Assembly: GCA_022843525.1 (NCBI GenBank)
Contig: JALHNR010000006.1
Span: 1-35,011, forward strand
Origin: Methylocystis sp.
Lineage (GTDB): Bacteria; Pseudomonadota; Alphaproteobacteria; Rhizobiales; Beijerinckiaceae
DNA: 35,011 bases
Direction: 5' to 3'
The notes beneath the pieces were generated by a model, which did no database searches, had not been told where the DNA came from, and saw only the letters and a program-made list of their open reading frames with translations. Numbering within the stretch: the first letter of the stretch is position 1; the number at the start of each line of letters is the position of its first letter. Below, piece after piece: positions 1-7,498 of the stretch. The translations under genes were made by a program, and so were the position numbers.

Positions 1-105
1 ATTTGCAGCAGCGACTTCCGCCCGTCCCTTGCCATTTCTATCCCTGAGCCAACACCCACAAACCAACCGGTAGGACGGATTGTTTCCATAGGGCTGCCGG
101 CCCCT

Positions 106-341
106 ACTCCCACTCGATTGTTTTAAGTCATCGTAACGCGCTGAATTTTCAGCGCAAATTTTTTCTGTGTGCGATGAAGAACCGTCTCCCCGGTCCGTCA
201 GAAATTTGCGCTCTTGATTTCAAACACAAATTTGGACGATCCGCAGTTTGCTCGGTTTCAGCGACTGTCGATAACGATCGGTCGATTTTTTGAACTCTTT
301 GATGACTACGGCGTCGCCGGACAGCTTCAAAAAAGACCGTC
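106..341. repeat. Left copy of guaA-type att/terminal direct repeat
   Basis: The copy starts with the core ACTCCCACTCGAT (106-118), the reverse complement of an Ile-Glu-Trp-Glu end as found at the 3' end of guaA. It then shares several blocks with the copy at 9838-10073: the CATCGTAACGCGCTGA region, CAGCGCAAATTTTTTCTG, CTCTTGATTTCAAA, a GAC-ATCGA-AACGATCGG-like block, and a final AAAAAAGACCGTC. The copies are diverged but collinear over about 235 bp. No guaA coding sequence follows on the right, so this looks like the far (attL-like) end of an integrated element followed by element DNA. Bases 1-105 to its left hold nothing I can identify. Confidence 0.7.
138..155. repeat. Palindromic hairpin inside left att repeat
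   Basis: Perfect 8-bp inverted repeat GCGCTGAA/TTCAGCGC with a 2-nt loop, followed by AAATTTTTT. The other att copy has the equivalent hairpin at 9870-9887. It could be a recombinase or accessory-factor site, or a terminator at the island edge. Confidence 0.5.
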
Positions 342-391
342 ATCGCCGCACCTGCTGCATCGCGTCTTCTCGGCCACGAAAGGATCCCTGG

Positions 392-1168
392 TCAGCAGGT
401 CGGAATAGTGCCGCCGTCGATGACGAACTCGGCCCCGGTTATGGACGAAGCGCGGTCGGAGATCAGGAAGGCGGCAAGCTCCGCCACCTCCTCGGGCTCC
501 GCCGGACGGCCGAGAGGAATGCCCCCAAGCGAGTCCATCAACTGTTTCAAAGCCGCGTCGCGGTCGCCCCCCAGCGACTGGGCGAGGCGCCCGATCAGCG
601 CCTCCGCCGCCGTCGTCTTCACGAAGCCGGGCGCCAGCGCGACAACACGCACGCCCTTGGACCCAAGCTCGTTGGACAGGCCCTTGCTGTAGTTGCTGAG
701 CGCCGCCTTGGCGGCAGCATATGGGAGGGTTGCGTTGTACAGCGGCAGCGTCCGCTGGATGGAGGTGACGTGCAGGATCACGCCCGCGCCGCGCTCGATC
801 ATCGCGGGCGCGAGCAGCCGATCAAGCCGAACCGCGGGGTAGAGGTTCGCCGCCATGGTCTCCTCCCATGACGTGTCGGACGCCGCCGCAAAGCCGCCGG
901 CCGGCGTCGAGGACGACCCGACAACATGGACGATCGCGTCGATCCGGCCCAATCGCCGTGTCGCCGCGTCGGCGACCACTTCGACGCCCTCCAAAGTGGA
1001 CATGTCGGCGGCCACGAAATCCTCGGGCTCGGCAAGGTCGTCGGGCCGCGAGCGGCTAGTGGTGAATACCCACGCGCCAGCGGAGCGCAATCGCGCCACG
1101 ACTGCGGCGCCTATGCCCTTGGTCCCACCGGTGACCAGGATGGATTTATTAGAAAACTCGATGGACAT
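392..1168 (-). CDS. SDR-family NAD(P)-dependent oxidoreductase
   Basis: This 258-aa protein is a classical short-chain dehydrogenase/reductase. It has the Rossmann cofactor motif TGGTKGIG (residues 13-20) and a complete catalytic tetrad of Asn108, Ser136, Tyr150 and Lys154 (YAAAK). The C-terminus ends in the usual [11 protein letters not shown] stretch. The length is normal. I chose the ATG at 1168 because GAGG lies 5 nt upstream; an in-frame start 30 bp further out lacks a ribosome site. Substrate cannot be read from the sequence. The next gene upstream on the same strand (NTF2-like) ends 86 bp away, so the two may share a transcript controlled by the HxlR regulator. Confidence 0.92.
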   Translation of the reverse strand: MSIEFSNKSILVTGGTKGIGAAVVARLRSAGAWVFTTSRSRPDDLAEPEDFVAADMSTLEGVEVVADAATRRLGRIDAIVHVVGSSSTPAGGFAAASDTSWEETMAANLYPAVRLDRLLAPAMIERGAGVILHVTSIQRTLPLYNATLPYAAAKAALSNYSKGLSNELGSKGVRVVALAPGFVKTTAAEALIGRLAQSLGGDRDAALKQLMDSLGGIPLGRPAEPEEVAELAAFLISDRASSITGAEFVIDGGTIPTC

Positions 1169-1254
1169 AGCTGCCTCGGTATCGCTCGCGATGAGCATTG
1201 GTGTGTGCGGCGGGCATCGAAGCGCCGAGCGGCGTCAGCGCTCCAGCGCCCAGG

Positions 1255-1581
1255 TCAGCTGATCGAGAGCGTAGTGATCGCGCCCCCGGAGAGCGTGAAG
1301 CGGTAGGTCAGATCAACGGGGTTGCCCGGGAAATCGCCCGTGACGTGAGCCTTCACGATCGGGGCCGCGTCATCGCCTTGGCGCTCGAAGGGCTCGGACT
1401 GGAAGCTGTACTTTTTGCGGGTGTCGATCACCCATTGGCGGATCGCCGGCCGGCCGACGAAGTCCTGTTTTTCGTCGTTTACCTTGGCTTCCGGCGCGAA
1501 GCAGGCGGCGATACGGTCGGCGGCGTCGGTGTTCGCTGCGGCGAAATACTTCGCGACGATTTCGGGAAGGTCGGGCCTCAT
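1255..1581 (-). CDS. NTF2-like (SnoaL-type) small protein
   Basis: A 108-aa single-domain protein of the NTF2-like cone fold. It has an N-terminal helix (IVAKYFAAANTDAADRIAAC), a WVIDTRKKY segment, and C-terminal strands typical of nuclear transport factor 2-like proteins in alphaproteobacteria. The start at 1581 is supported by AGAGG about 9 nt upstream; an earlier in-frame Met lacks a site. It is divergent from the HxlR regulator, with only 49 bp between them, so it is the most likely direct target. It may bind or convert a small hydrophobic ligand, but the substrate is unknown. Confidence 0.8.
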   Translation of the reverse strand: MRPDLPEIVAKYFAAANTDAADRIAACFAPEAKVNDEKQDFVGRPAIRQWVIDTRKKYSFQSEPFERQGDDAAPIVKAHVTGDFPGNPVDLTYRFTLSGGAITTLSIS

Positions 1582-1609
1582 TTCTGCATCCTCTCGTTGA
1601 TCCTGCGGA

Positions 1610-1619
1610 AGATGCATCT
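1610..1619. promoter_or_regulatory. Palindrome in hxlR/NTF2 divergent promoter
   Basis: AGATGCATCT is a perfect 10-bp palindrome placed 11 bp before the HxlR start, in the only intergenic space of the divergent pair. It is a candidate operator. A short palindrome can arise by chance. Confidence 0.3.
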
Positions 1620-1630
1620 ATGCTGGCGAA

Positions 1631-2014
1631 ATGGCTAGAACCGACAAAAAAGTAGGGTACTCACCTACAGGTAAGTTAGAGGATGTGTCGCCCACCATGG
1701 CGGCGTCCGGCGCGAAAGAGGCGCTTCAGTTGATCGAGGGCCGCTGGAAGCTCGTGATCATCTTCCATCTCTTCGGGCACGGCGTGCTCCGTTTCTCCGA
1801 GCTGGAGCGGGCGATCGAGACCGTGTCGCAGAAGATGCTGATCCAGCAGCTTCGCGAGCTCGAACGTGACGGGATCGTGCAGCGAACCATCTACGCGCAG
1901 GTGCCGCCCAAGGTTGAGTATTCGCTAACCGAATGGGGAAAGAAGATCTGCCCGGCGCTCGACGCCCTCCTGGAATGGGGAGCCGAGCGGCCCGTCAGCC
2001 CAAGCGCCGACTAA
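1631..2014 (+). CDS. HxlR-family transcriptional regulator
   Basis: A 127-aa winged-helix regulator. The family core is plain: ALQLIEGRWKLVIIFHL (about 31-47), RFSELERAIETVSQKMLIQQLREL (recognition region), and VPPKVEYSLTEWGKKICPALDALLEWG at the C-terminus. Redox-sensing members of the family usually carry a Cys just before the first helix. Here that segment reads MAASGAKEAL, and the only Cys is near the C-terminus, so classical thiol sensing is unlikely. No clear Shine-Dalgarno precedes the ATG, and a downstream Met at residue 23 is an alternative start. It probably controls the divergent NTF2-like and SDR genes. Confidence 0.93.
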   Translation: MARTDKKVGYSPTGKLEDVSPTMAASGAKEALQLIEGRWKLVIIFHLFGHGVLRFSELERAIETVSQKMLIQQLRELERDGIVQRTIYAQVPPKVEYSLTEWGKKICPALDALLEWGAERPVSPSAD

Positions 2015-3220
2015 GTGAGCCGCTGCAGGGGACACCTCGCCACTGGGAAGGCTGCGAGGGGGTTCATGCGAACGGAAACCGCAGATCACCAGCGGCGAGA
2101 AGCCCGGTGGCGAAACTACAACTTGGCGGGACCCATTCCCGAACTGGGCGACGTCGTCGCCCTCGATGTCCTGGAACTGAACCTGCAATACCCGAGGCTC
2201 TTGCCACTCGCCCTTGGCGCCGAACCGGACGGGTCCCATCACGGTCTCGAAGGTCGCGTCCCGCGCATAGGCGGAGAGCCGCTCATCGTCGAACCCTTGG
2301 GTCGCCTCCACGGCCTGGGCGACGACCTGCAGTTGCGCATAGGCGAGCGGGGCCATGTAGTGACCTAGCGCATCGACGCCCGCCTCTTGAGCACGTGCCT
2401 GATACGTCCCGAGAAGCGCGGCGACTCCAGGGAACATCATGGTGGGCGACGGCACCCAATACTCGTAGTTCACGAAACCATTGAGCAGCGGACCGAGGGT
2501 TGTCTTTACCGTCGTGTTCTGAGGACCAATCATGGCTCCGCCGACCATCTTGGGCCGACACGGGTGGGCCTGAATGGCACGCACGAGCCCGACGGAATCG
2601 TTGAGATACGAGCAGAGAAACAGCAGATCGCAGCCGCTCGCGGCCACGCCGTCGAGAACGGCCGCGAAGTCCTCGGTCGCCAATGGATAGGTCTCTTCAT
2701 AGACAACGTCGAAGCCATAGGCCTTGGCGTTGTCTTTGCCGCCCAGCACGGGGTTTCGGGAGAACTCGGCGTCCGCCGACAGGAGCGCCACCGTCCGGGG
2801 TCTTGGGCTCTGCTGCGCCGCAAGGGCGAAGAAGCCTTCGGTGAGCGCCGCGTTCGGATTCGGCCCGGTGGGGATCATTGCGAAGTAGTTTGGGTAGTTC
2901 AGGGCATTGTTGACGCCCAGTCCCATCAACCCGACAAAGAAGCGACCGCGCTCCATCATCAACGGCATGGCGGGAAGGATAGTGTTGGTGCCGTATCCGC
3001 CGATGACCAGATCGACTTTGTCGGCGTCGATCAGCCGGCGATACAGCTGGTCCACGTGCGAGGCATTGGCTTCGTCGTCATAGCGGACGAAATCGACGGG
3101 GCGGCCTAGCAGGCCGCCCCGTCTGTTGACGTCGTCCCGCCAGATCTCATGCGCCAGTTGCGCTGACCGACTGTTGCCCGCGAGCGACAAGCAGTAGCTG
3201 ATGCGAATGGGGGCGGGCAT
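1925..3220 (-). CDS. ABC-type urea/amide-like substrate-binding fold protein, 3' frameshift suspected
   Basis: The N-terminus (RISYCLSLAGNSRSAQLAHEIW, then RRGGLLGRPVDFVRYDDEA) and GGYGTNTILPAMPLM are characteristic of periplasmic binding proteins of the branched-chain amino acid/urea/amide type. From the chosen Met at 3220 there is no signal peptide, and the possible 51-residue extension upstream is Arg-rich, so export is doubtful. The domain should end soon after QVVVSPPGF. Instead the frame runs on for about 60 poorly folded residues and overlaps the 3' end of the hxlR gene by 90 bp. In a neighbouring frame the sequence reads AGDLRFPFA and stops at 2064-2066, which suits the family's C-terminus and suggests a one-base deletion near 2090-2100. 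No permease or ATPase gene is adjacent. The isochorismatase gene ends 14 bp upstream, so they are probably cotranscribed. Confidence 0.8.
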   Translation of the reverse strand: MPAPIRISYCLSLAGNSRSAQLAHEIWRDDVNRRGGLLGRPVDFVRYDDEANASHVDQLYRRLIDADKVDLVIGGYGTNTILPAMPLMMERGRFFVGLMGLGVNNALNYPNYFAMIPTGPNPNAALTEGFFALAAQQSPRPRTVALLSADAEFSRNPVLGGKDNAKAYGFDVVYEETYPLATEDFAAVLDGVAASGCDLLFLCSYLNDSVGLVRAIQAHPCRPKMVGGAMIGPQNTTVKTTLGPLLNGFVNYEYWVPSPTMMFPGVAALLGTYQARAQEAGVDALGHYMAPLAYAQLQVVAQAVEATQGFDDERLSAYARDATFETVMGPVRFGAKGEWQEPRVLQVQFQDIEGDDVAQFGNGSRQVVVSPPGFSPLVICGFRSHEPPRSLPSGEVSPAAAHLVGAWADGPLGSPFQEGVERRADLLSPFG

Positions 3221-3234
3221 GACGTTCGCGCGGC

Positions 3235-3888
3235 CTAGAGCCCCGCCGCTTCCGGAGGTGTGGCTAGGAGTTGCATCTCCCAGGCGAACGCCACGCCGCT
3301 GGCACCGCCATGTTCGAGAAGGACCCCTGCAAGGCCCGCGGCCGTGTCTGCACGCGCCCAGTCGCGTTGCCATTCGCCAGCCACAGCAGCCCAGTTGATC
3401 GGTACAACGCCGGCTGCGATCATCCGACGGACGGCCATGTCGTGGGCCTCGTTGGACACGCCGCCGGAGGCGTCCGTCACGACAAAGACGTCATAGCCTT
3501 CGGCCAGGGCCTGGATCGCCGGCATGGCGACGCAGATCTCGGTCCAGAGGCCGGCCAGGATCAGTTGCTTGCGCCCGCTCTTCTTCACGACATCCGTGAC
3601 GTTGGCGTCCTGCCAGGTGTTGATGAAGGTGCGGTCGATCGGCTTCTGGTCGGGGAAGACGTCTTGAAGACCCTTGATGAGGGCGCCGCCGCGGGCCGCC
3701 AGCACCGTCGTGAGAACCGTCGGAACGCCATAGACCTTCGCCGCCTTCGCGAGCCCGATGACGGCGTTGATGACCAATGTCGGTTCGTGACTATTCAGGT
3801 TCGCGAACTGAAAAGGCTGGTGGTCGATCAGTACGAGGATGCTGTCTTCGGGACGCAGAAGGGCGTCGAGTCCGGTCTTTGCGGGCAT
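3235..3888 (-). CDS. Isochorismatase-like cysteine hydrolase (YcaC type)
   Basis: A 217-aa cysteine hydrolase. It has ILVLIDHQPFQF with the catalytic Asp22, and GLWTEICVAMPAIQAL with the nucleophile Cys119, followed by VFVVTDASGG and a DMAVRRMIAAGVVPINW segment. All are typical of the YcaC branch of the isochorismatase superfamily. The start at 3888 has AAGGAG 6 nt upstream. Length is normal for the branch. It lies between a SnoaL-like gene (27 bp upstream) and the binding-fold gene (14 bp downstream) in an apparent operon. Family members hydrolyse amides, imides or similar small molecules; the real substrate is unknown. A second, distinct family member is encoded at 6648-7223. Confidence 0.93.
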   Translation of the reverse strand: MPAKTGLDALLRPEDSILVLIDHQPFQFANLNSHEPTLVINAVIGLAKAAKVYGVPTVLTTVLAARGGALIKGLQDVFPDQKPIDRTFINTWQDANVTDVVKKSGRKQLILAGLWTEICVAMPAIQALAEGYDVFVVTDASGGVSNEAHDMAVRRMIAAGVVPINWAAVAGEWQRDWARADTAAGLAGVLLEHGGASGVAFAWEMQLLATPPEAAGL

Positions 3889-3915
3889 GGGTAACTCCTT
3901 GAGATGGACTGGCGC

Positions 3916-4293
3916 TTAGGCACCGGCCGGGTCGAGAAAGACGTGAAGGCTCTGGATGCGCCCGTCCTCGATGCGGACCACGTCTGTTCCCGTCACCGCG
4001 ACGGACCCTTCTGGAGGTCCCGCCCGCCAGCGCAGGCGGCCAAGCCCATGGTGGCCTACGGCCGGGCCAATGGCCGTGAAGACGAAATTGGGCGGCAGAC
4101 TGGTGAGCAGCGCTTCGACCGCTTGTGCGATGGCGTCGTGGCCGGTTGCTATGGCATCGGGCTCATAGATGACCGCGTCCGGTGCATAGAGGTCGCGGAT
4201 CGCTGCGATGCGTTTCTCGGCGTCACGTTCGCCAAAGACGCGGTTAAGATTGGACTGCAGAAGGCCATTATAATCAACTACACTTGCATTCAT
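3916..4293 (-). CDS. SnoaL-like/NTF2-fold protein
   Basis: A 125-aa protein with the SnoaL/NTF2 pattern: an N-terminal helix, IAAIRDLYAPDAVIYEPDAIATGHDAIAQAVEALL, a central strand pair, and TDVVRIEDGRIQSLHVFLDP at the end. The ATG at 4293 is preferred; an in-frame GTG 21 bp upstream (4314) is possible. It is first in a minus-strand run with the isochorismatase-like and binding-fold genes. The 130 bp between its start and the end of the AraC gene would hold the promoter. Likely a small-molecule isomerase, hydratase or binding protein; no substrate can be named. Confidence 0.85.
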   Translation of the reverse strand: MNASVVDYNGLLQSNLNRVFGERDAEKRIAAIRDLYAPDAVIYEPDAIATGHDAIAQAVEALLTSLPPNFVFTAIGPAVGHHGLGRLRWRAGPPEGSVAVTGTDVVRIEDGRIQSLHVFLDPAGA

Positions 4294-4423
4294 TGACCCA
4301 TCCGAACTCAGCACCGGGCGCGAACTTTTTCGCCCTGAGCGGCCGACTATTTATCACGATGGCCCTCGAACGGCCCTGTCCGATCCTGAGGTCGGCAGTT
4401 CGATCTTGCTGCGCTTGGCGGTC

Positions 4424-5326
4424 CTAGCCTTTCCGTTCGCGCCGCCAAGCGGCGGGGGCCGCGCCGGTGAGTTTTCGGAAGGTCCGCCCGAAATGAACCG
4501 CGTCGGCGAAGCCCGTCGCCTCCGCCACTTGGTCGAGCGACGCGTCGGTGTCCATCAGTTGAGCCTGCGCTCGCCGGATGCGCGCGTCCAACTGCCACTG
4601 ATATGGTGCCATGCCGGTCGAGGCTTTGAATGCGTGGCTGAAATGCGAGGGCGATAGGCCGATTAGCTCAGAGAGATGGGCCAGATCCACCCGCTCTGGA
4701 AGATGAGCATCCAGGTAATCCATGACCCGGCGCAAGCGCCAAGGCGCGAGACCCTTGCCGTCCCCCACGCGGGCCGTGGTAGGAGGGGCGAAGAGGCGTG
4801 CCGCGATAGCCGCGACGAGACCGTCACCGTAGAGCTGTGCCGAGGGATCGGGGTCGCCTACCGCCTCGGACAACAGCCGCACGAGGGTCCAAAGACGGTC
4901 GTCAGAAAAGCGCTGGCGCGGCGCGGTTACCGGATCTCCGGAGATGTCCATGGCCATTTGCTCGGCAAGCGCCTTCAAATCGAAGCTGAGCGTGGCGTCT
5001 TTCACAAATCGGGCGTCGGCGGTGTAGCCCCACAACTCCAATCCCGCCGGCGCGAAATGCATGTGCCGAGGCGCGTGATCGATGGGATTGGGTAGGTCGG
5101 GGCGAAGCCGCGGCTCGCAACGGCCACCGATCTCTTCGAGCACCACACTAAGACGCGTCTCCTCGCTGTGATGCAATTTATGGGAGACTTGTCCGACGCA
5201 TTGGAAGCTGGTCACGTCGATCCGCACATCGTTCCAGCAGCCCTGGATCGCCGACACGCTGAGGACATTCTCGGGCGGAGAAGCGTTCTGGTGCATGGCG
5301 ATGGCTTTCCATTCAAAGAAGTCCAT
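4424..5326 (-). CDS. AraC-family transcriptional regulator
   Basis: A 300-aa regulator. The C-terminal 100 residues hold two helix-turn-helix units: RVDLAHLSELIGLSPSHFSHAFKASTG, and the second with VAEATGFADAVHFGRTFRKLTGAAPAAWRR, the AraC/XylS signature. The N-terminal 200 residues would be the ligand-sensing part and match nothing I can name. An in-frame TTG at 5377 gives a longer form; the ATG at 5326, with GGAG 4 nt upstream, is preferred. It lies just upstream of the SnoaL-isochorismatase-binding protein run on the same strand and is a likely regulator of it. The 260 bp upstream (5327-5586) show no further gene. Confidence 0.92.
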   Translation of the reverse strand: MDFFEWKAIAMHQNASPPENVLSVSAIQGCWNDVRIDVTSFQCVGQVSHKLHHSEETRLSVVLEEIGGRCEPRLRPDLPNPIDHAPRHMHFAPAGLELWGYTADARFVKDATLSFDLKALAEQMAMDISGDPVTAPRQRFSDDRLWTLVRLLSEAVGDPDPSAQLYGDGLVAAIAARLFAPPTTARVGDGKGLAPWRLRRVMDYLDAHLPERVDLAHLSELIGLSPSHFSHAFKASTGMAPYQWQLDARIRRAQAQLMDTDASLDQVAEATGFADAVHFGRTFRKLTGAAPAAWRRERKG

Positions 5327-5586
5327 CGACTCCGTCGATAGGGCCTCGAACTGTTGCCAAATCAGTCCTTGACTCAACGCAGTTGAATTTACGCTTGGGC
5401 TTTCGTTCTAAATAGCCGTAAAAATCTGGTCATGTTGTTCTATGGAACTGAACGTATCGCGCGGGAAGCCAACCGCCGTGGACGGGCCTTGCGCAGAATT
5501 TGGTGAGCTACGCAGCTGAATGGAGTGCGCCAGTGTCACGGCAATACTCTAGAAGGCTACCGGTTTTCTGGTGCTGGTTGCGCGCG

Positions 5587-6480
5587 TTAGGCCTGTTCGA
5601 CCAGCTTCCTAATTAGCCAGGCGCCGGCCGGGCCCGGCGGCGTGTCGGTCCGGTACATGGCCTGAAGAGGATAAAATCCGCCGCGAGTTTCGGGAAGATT
5701 GAGACGAACTAGCCGCCCTTCGGCGATGGCTTGGCGAACCATGGGCTCGGGCATATGCCCCCAGCCTACCCCCGCCAGCAGCAGCGCGTGCTTTGCCCCC
5801 AAGTCTGACAGCGGCCACATCTCCGAGGCGAAGACGGCTACATCGAGGCCCTGTTGAAAAGACGCCCGAACCGTCAGGATCAATTGCCGGTGCTGTCTCG
5901 CCGCGCCGACAACCTCGCCGTCCGGACCAGCGAGGGGATGCGAAGGCGCCGCCACTGGAATCATCTCGACTTGGCCCACGGAAATGAGCTCCAGGCCAGC
6001 GTCATCCGTATGCATCACCCCGCCGATCCCCAGCCGCGCAACGCCCCGCTGAACCAGCTGGGAGACTGCGCTCAACGCCTCCAGACTCAGGCGCAGCGTC
6101 ACGGTGGGAAATTTCGCTTCAAAGGCCTGCACCGCTTCGACGAGTCGTTCGGTGGGAAGCATGACGTCCACAACCAGGGTGAGATCTGCCTCTAGGCCCT
6201 GTCGGATACTGGCCACCCGGGCTTTGATGTCGTCCACGCCCGTGGTTACGGACCGCGCCTTGGCCAGGACTGTCTCGCCGGCGTTCGTCAGCCTCGGCCT
6301 TCGCGCGTTTGTCCGGTCGAAGAGTTCAAGGCCGAGCTGCGCCTCTAGAGAGGCGACAGAATAGCTGATCGCAGACGTAGCCCGATTGAGCCTGCGCCCT
6401 GCGGCCGCGAAGCTGCCTTCGTCGACAACGGCGATGAGCACCCGCAGTTGGTCCAGAGAAGGCGTTCCGACAACCGACAT
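5587..6480 (-). CDS. LysR-family transcriptional regulator
   Basis: A 297-aa protein with the LysR N-terminal helix-turn-helix (SLDQLRVLIAVVDEGSFAAAGRRLNRATSAISYSV, LGLELFDR; residues about 7-65) and an effector-binding domain from about residue 90 (LTLVVDVMLPTERLVEAVQAF) to the end. I chose the Met at 6480, where the family homology begins; the open frame extends 24 codons further upstream. It is divergent from the isochorismatase-like gene at 6648 across 167 bp, the standard LysR arrangement, so that gene and perhaps the downstream oxidoreductase and pirin genes are expected targets. Confidence 0.94.
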   Translation of the reverse strand: MSVVGTPSLDQLRVLIAVVDEGSFAAAGRRLNRATSAISYSVASLEAQLGLELFDRTNARRPRLTNAGETVLAKARSVTTGVDDIKARVASIRQGLEADLTLVVDVMLPTERLVEAVQAFEAKFPTVTLRLSLEALSAVSQLVQRGVARLGIGGVMHTDDAGLELISVGQVEMIPVAAPSHPLAGPDGEVVGAARQHRQLILTVRASFQQGLDVAVFASEMWPLSDLGAKHALLLAGVGWGHMPEPMVRQAIAEGRLVRLNLPETRGGFYPLQAMYRTDTPPGPAGAWLIRKLVEQA

Positions 6481-6579
6481 GTTCAATCTAGTAGCACAAC
6501 TTGGCTGGCACTTTACGGCTAGTTCGAACGAGAACCCAAGCACAAATTCCACTGCGTCGAGCCCGCTTGGCCGACGACG

Positions 6580-6591
6580 TGACTTTAGTCA
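6580..6591. promoter_or_regulatory. Candidate LysR operator in divergent promoter
   Basis: TGACT-TT-AGTCA is a perfect inverted repeat in the 167-bp space between the LysR gene and the divergent hydrolase gene. A second palindrome, GTTCGAAC, lies at 6522-6529. Position and dyad symmetry suit a LysR site, but nothing here proves binding. Confidence 0.35.
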
Positions 6592-6647
6592 GTTCGAGAC
6601 CCTACCGACGCGGTCGATGGTCCACTTTGGATGGAAAGATAATCCCG

Positions 6648-7223
6648 ATGCATAAGAACGTGTTCACCCCCGAGAACTCCGCCATGCTGCTGATTGACCA
6701 TCAGATCGGCACGATGGCCTGGACCCACTCCCACGATGCCAACCTGATGAAGCAGAATGCCATCAAATTGGCGCGGATCGGAAAGGCCGCCGGCATCCCC
6801 ATCGTGCTGACGTCTAGCATGGAAGACCAAGTGCAGGGCCCGCTTATCTCGGAGTTGCAGGAAATCCTGCCGGAAGAATACGCGGCGCGCATCCGCCGCC
6901 CTGGCATCGTCAACGCCATGCATCACGACGGTTTCAACAAGGCCGTCAAAGCGACGGGCCGCAAGAAGCTTTTCGTGGCCGGCGTCACAACCGAGATCTG
7001 CATAACCTTTCCGGTCCTGCAAATGCTCGACGAAGGCTATCAGGTGCAGGTGTCCGCCGATGCTTCGGCTTCCTACACCAAGTACGGCGACGATATCGCG
7101 TTGCGACGCATGGAACAGGCCGGTGCGGTCATCACGACAGTGGATATGATCGTCTCGGAACTGGCGGTCGACTGGACGAGCCCGCTTGGCGCAAAGCTGG
7201 TCCCGATCCTGGGTTACCGCTAA
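6648..7223 (+). CDS. Isochorismatase-like cysteine hydrolase (second copy)
   Basis: A 191-aa hydrolase with AMLLIDHQIGTM (catalytic Asp17) and VTTEICITFPVLQML (nucleophile Cys118), then VSADASASYTKYGDDIALRRMEQAGAVITT. It belongs to the YcaC-like branch but is clearly different from the 3235-3888 protein, so it is not a recent duplicate. The start at 6648 has GGAAAG about 8 nt upstream; the longer open frame is ruled out by absence of homology. It is divergent from a LysR regulator and followed by the Old Yellow Enzyme gene after 275 bp. Substrate unknown. Confidence 0.93.
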   Translation: MHKNVFTPENSAMLLIDHQIGTMAWTHSHDANLMKQNAIKLARIGKAAGIPIVLTSSMEDQVQGPLISELQEILPEEYAARIRRPGIVNAMHHDGFNKAVKATGRKKLFVAGVTTEICITFPVLQMLDEGYQVQVSADASASYTKYGDDIALRRMEQAGAVITTVDMIVSELAVDWTSPLGAKLVPILGYR

Positions 7224-7498
7224 CAGCTACGGCCGCCGGCAGCAAACCGCGTTCGAGGAGGTGGGGGCAATCTGGCGCCCTCCTCCCGCGGCCTCTCCTG
7301 AAAAGCCCGCGACACCTCAAGTCTCGCCGCAGCGATTTGAAGCCGTTCATCTTCATCGACCCATTCGAGGCCGCCATGCGGATGATGCGCTCCGGCGCTA
7401 ACTCCGCGACCGGCCGGTTCATACTTGGTCGATGGCGGAAATACGATGCCCTGACATAAGAGCCTCGCCCCCAAAAACATCCCTAAAAGGAGAGACCA
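7224..7498. other. Gap between hydrolase and flavin oxidoreductase genes
   Basis: The 275 bp contain no convincing gene. The first third has G-rich and C-rich complementary stretches (about 7257-7288) that could fold into a hairpin but lack a T-run. The end holds the ribosome site of the next gene. Confidence 0.4.

Noticed and set aside
1652-1668. GTAGG-N7-CCTAC dyad at the start of hxlR
   Set aside because: Short arms inside coding sequence; too weak to call an operator.
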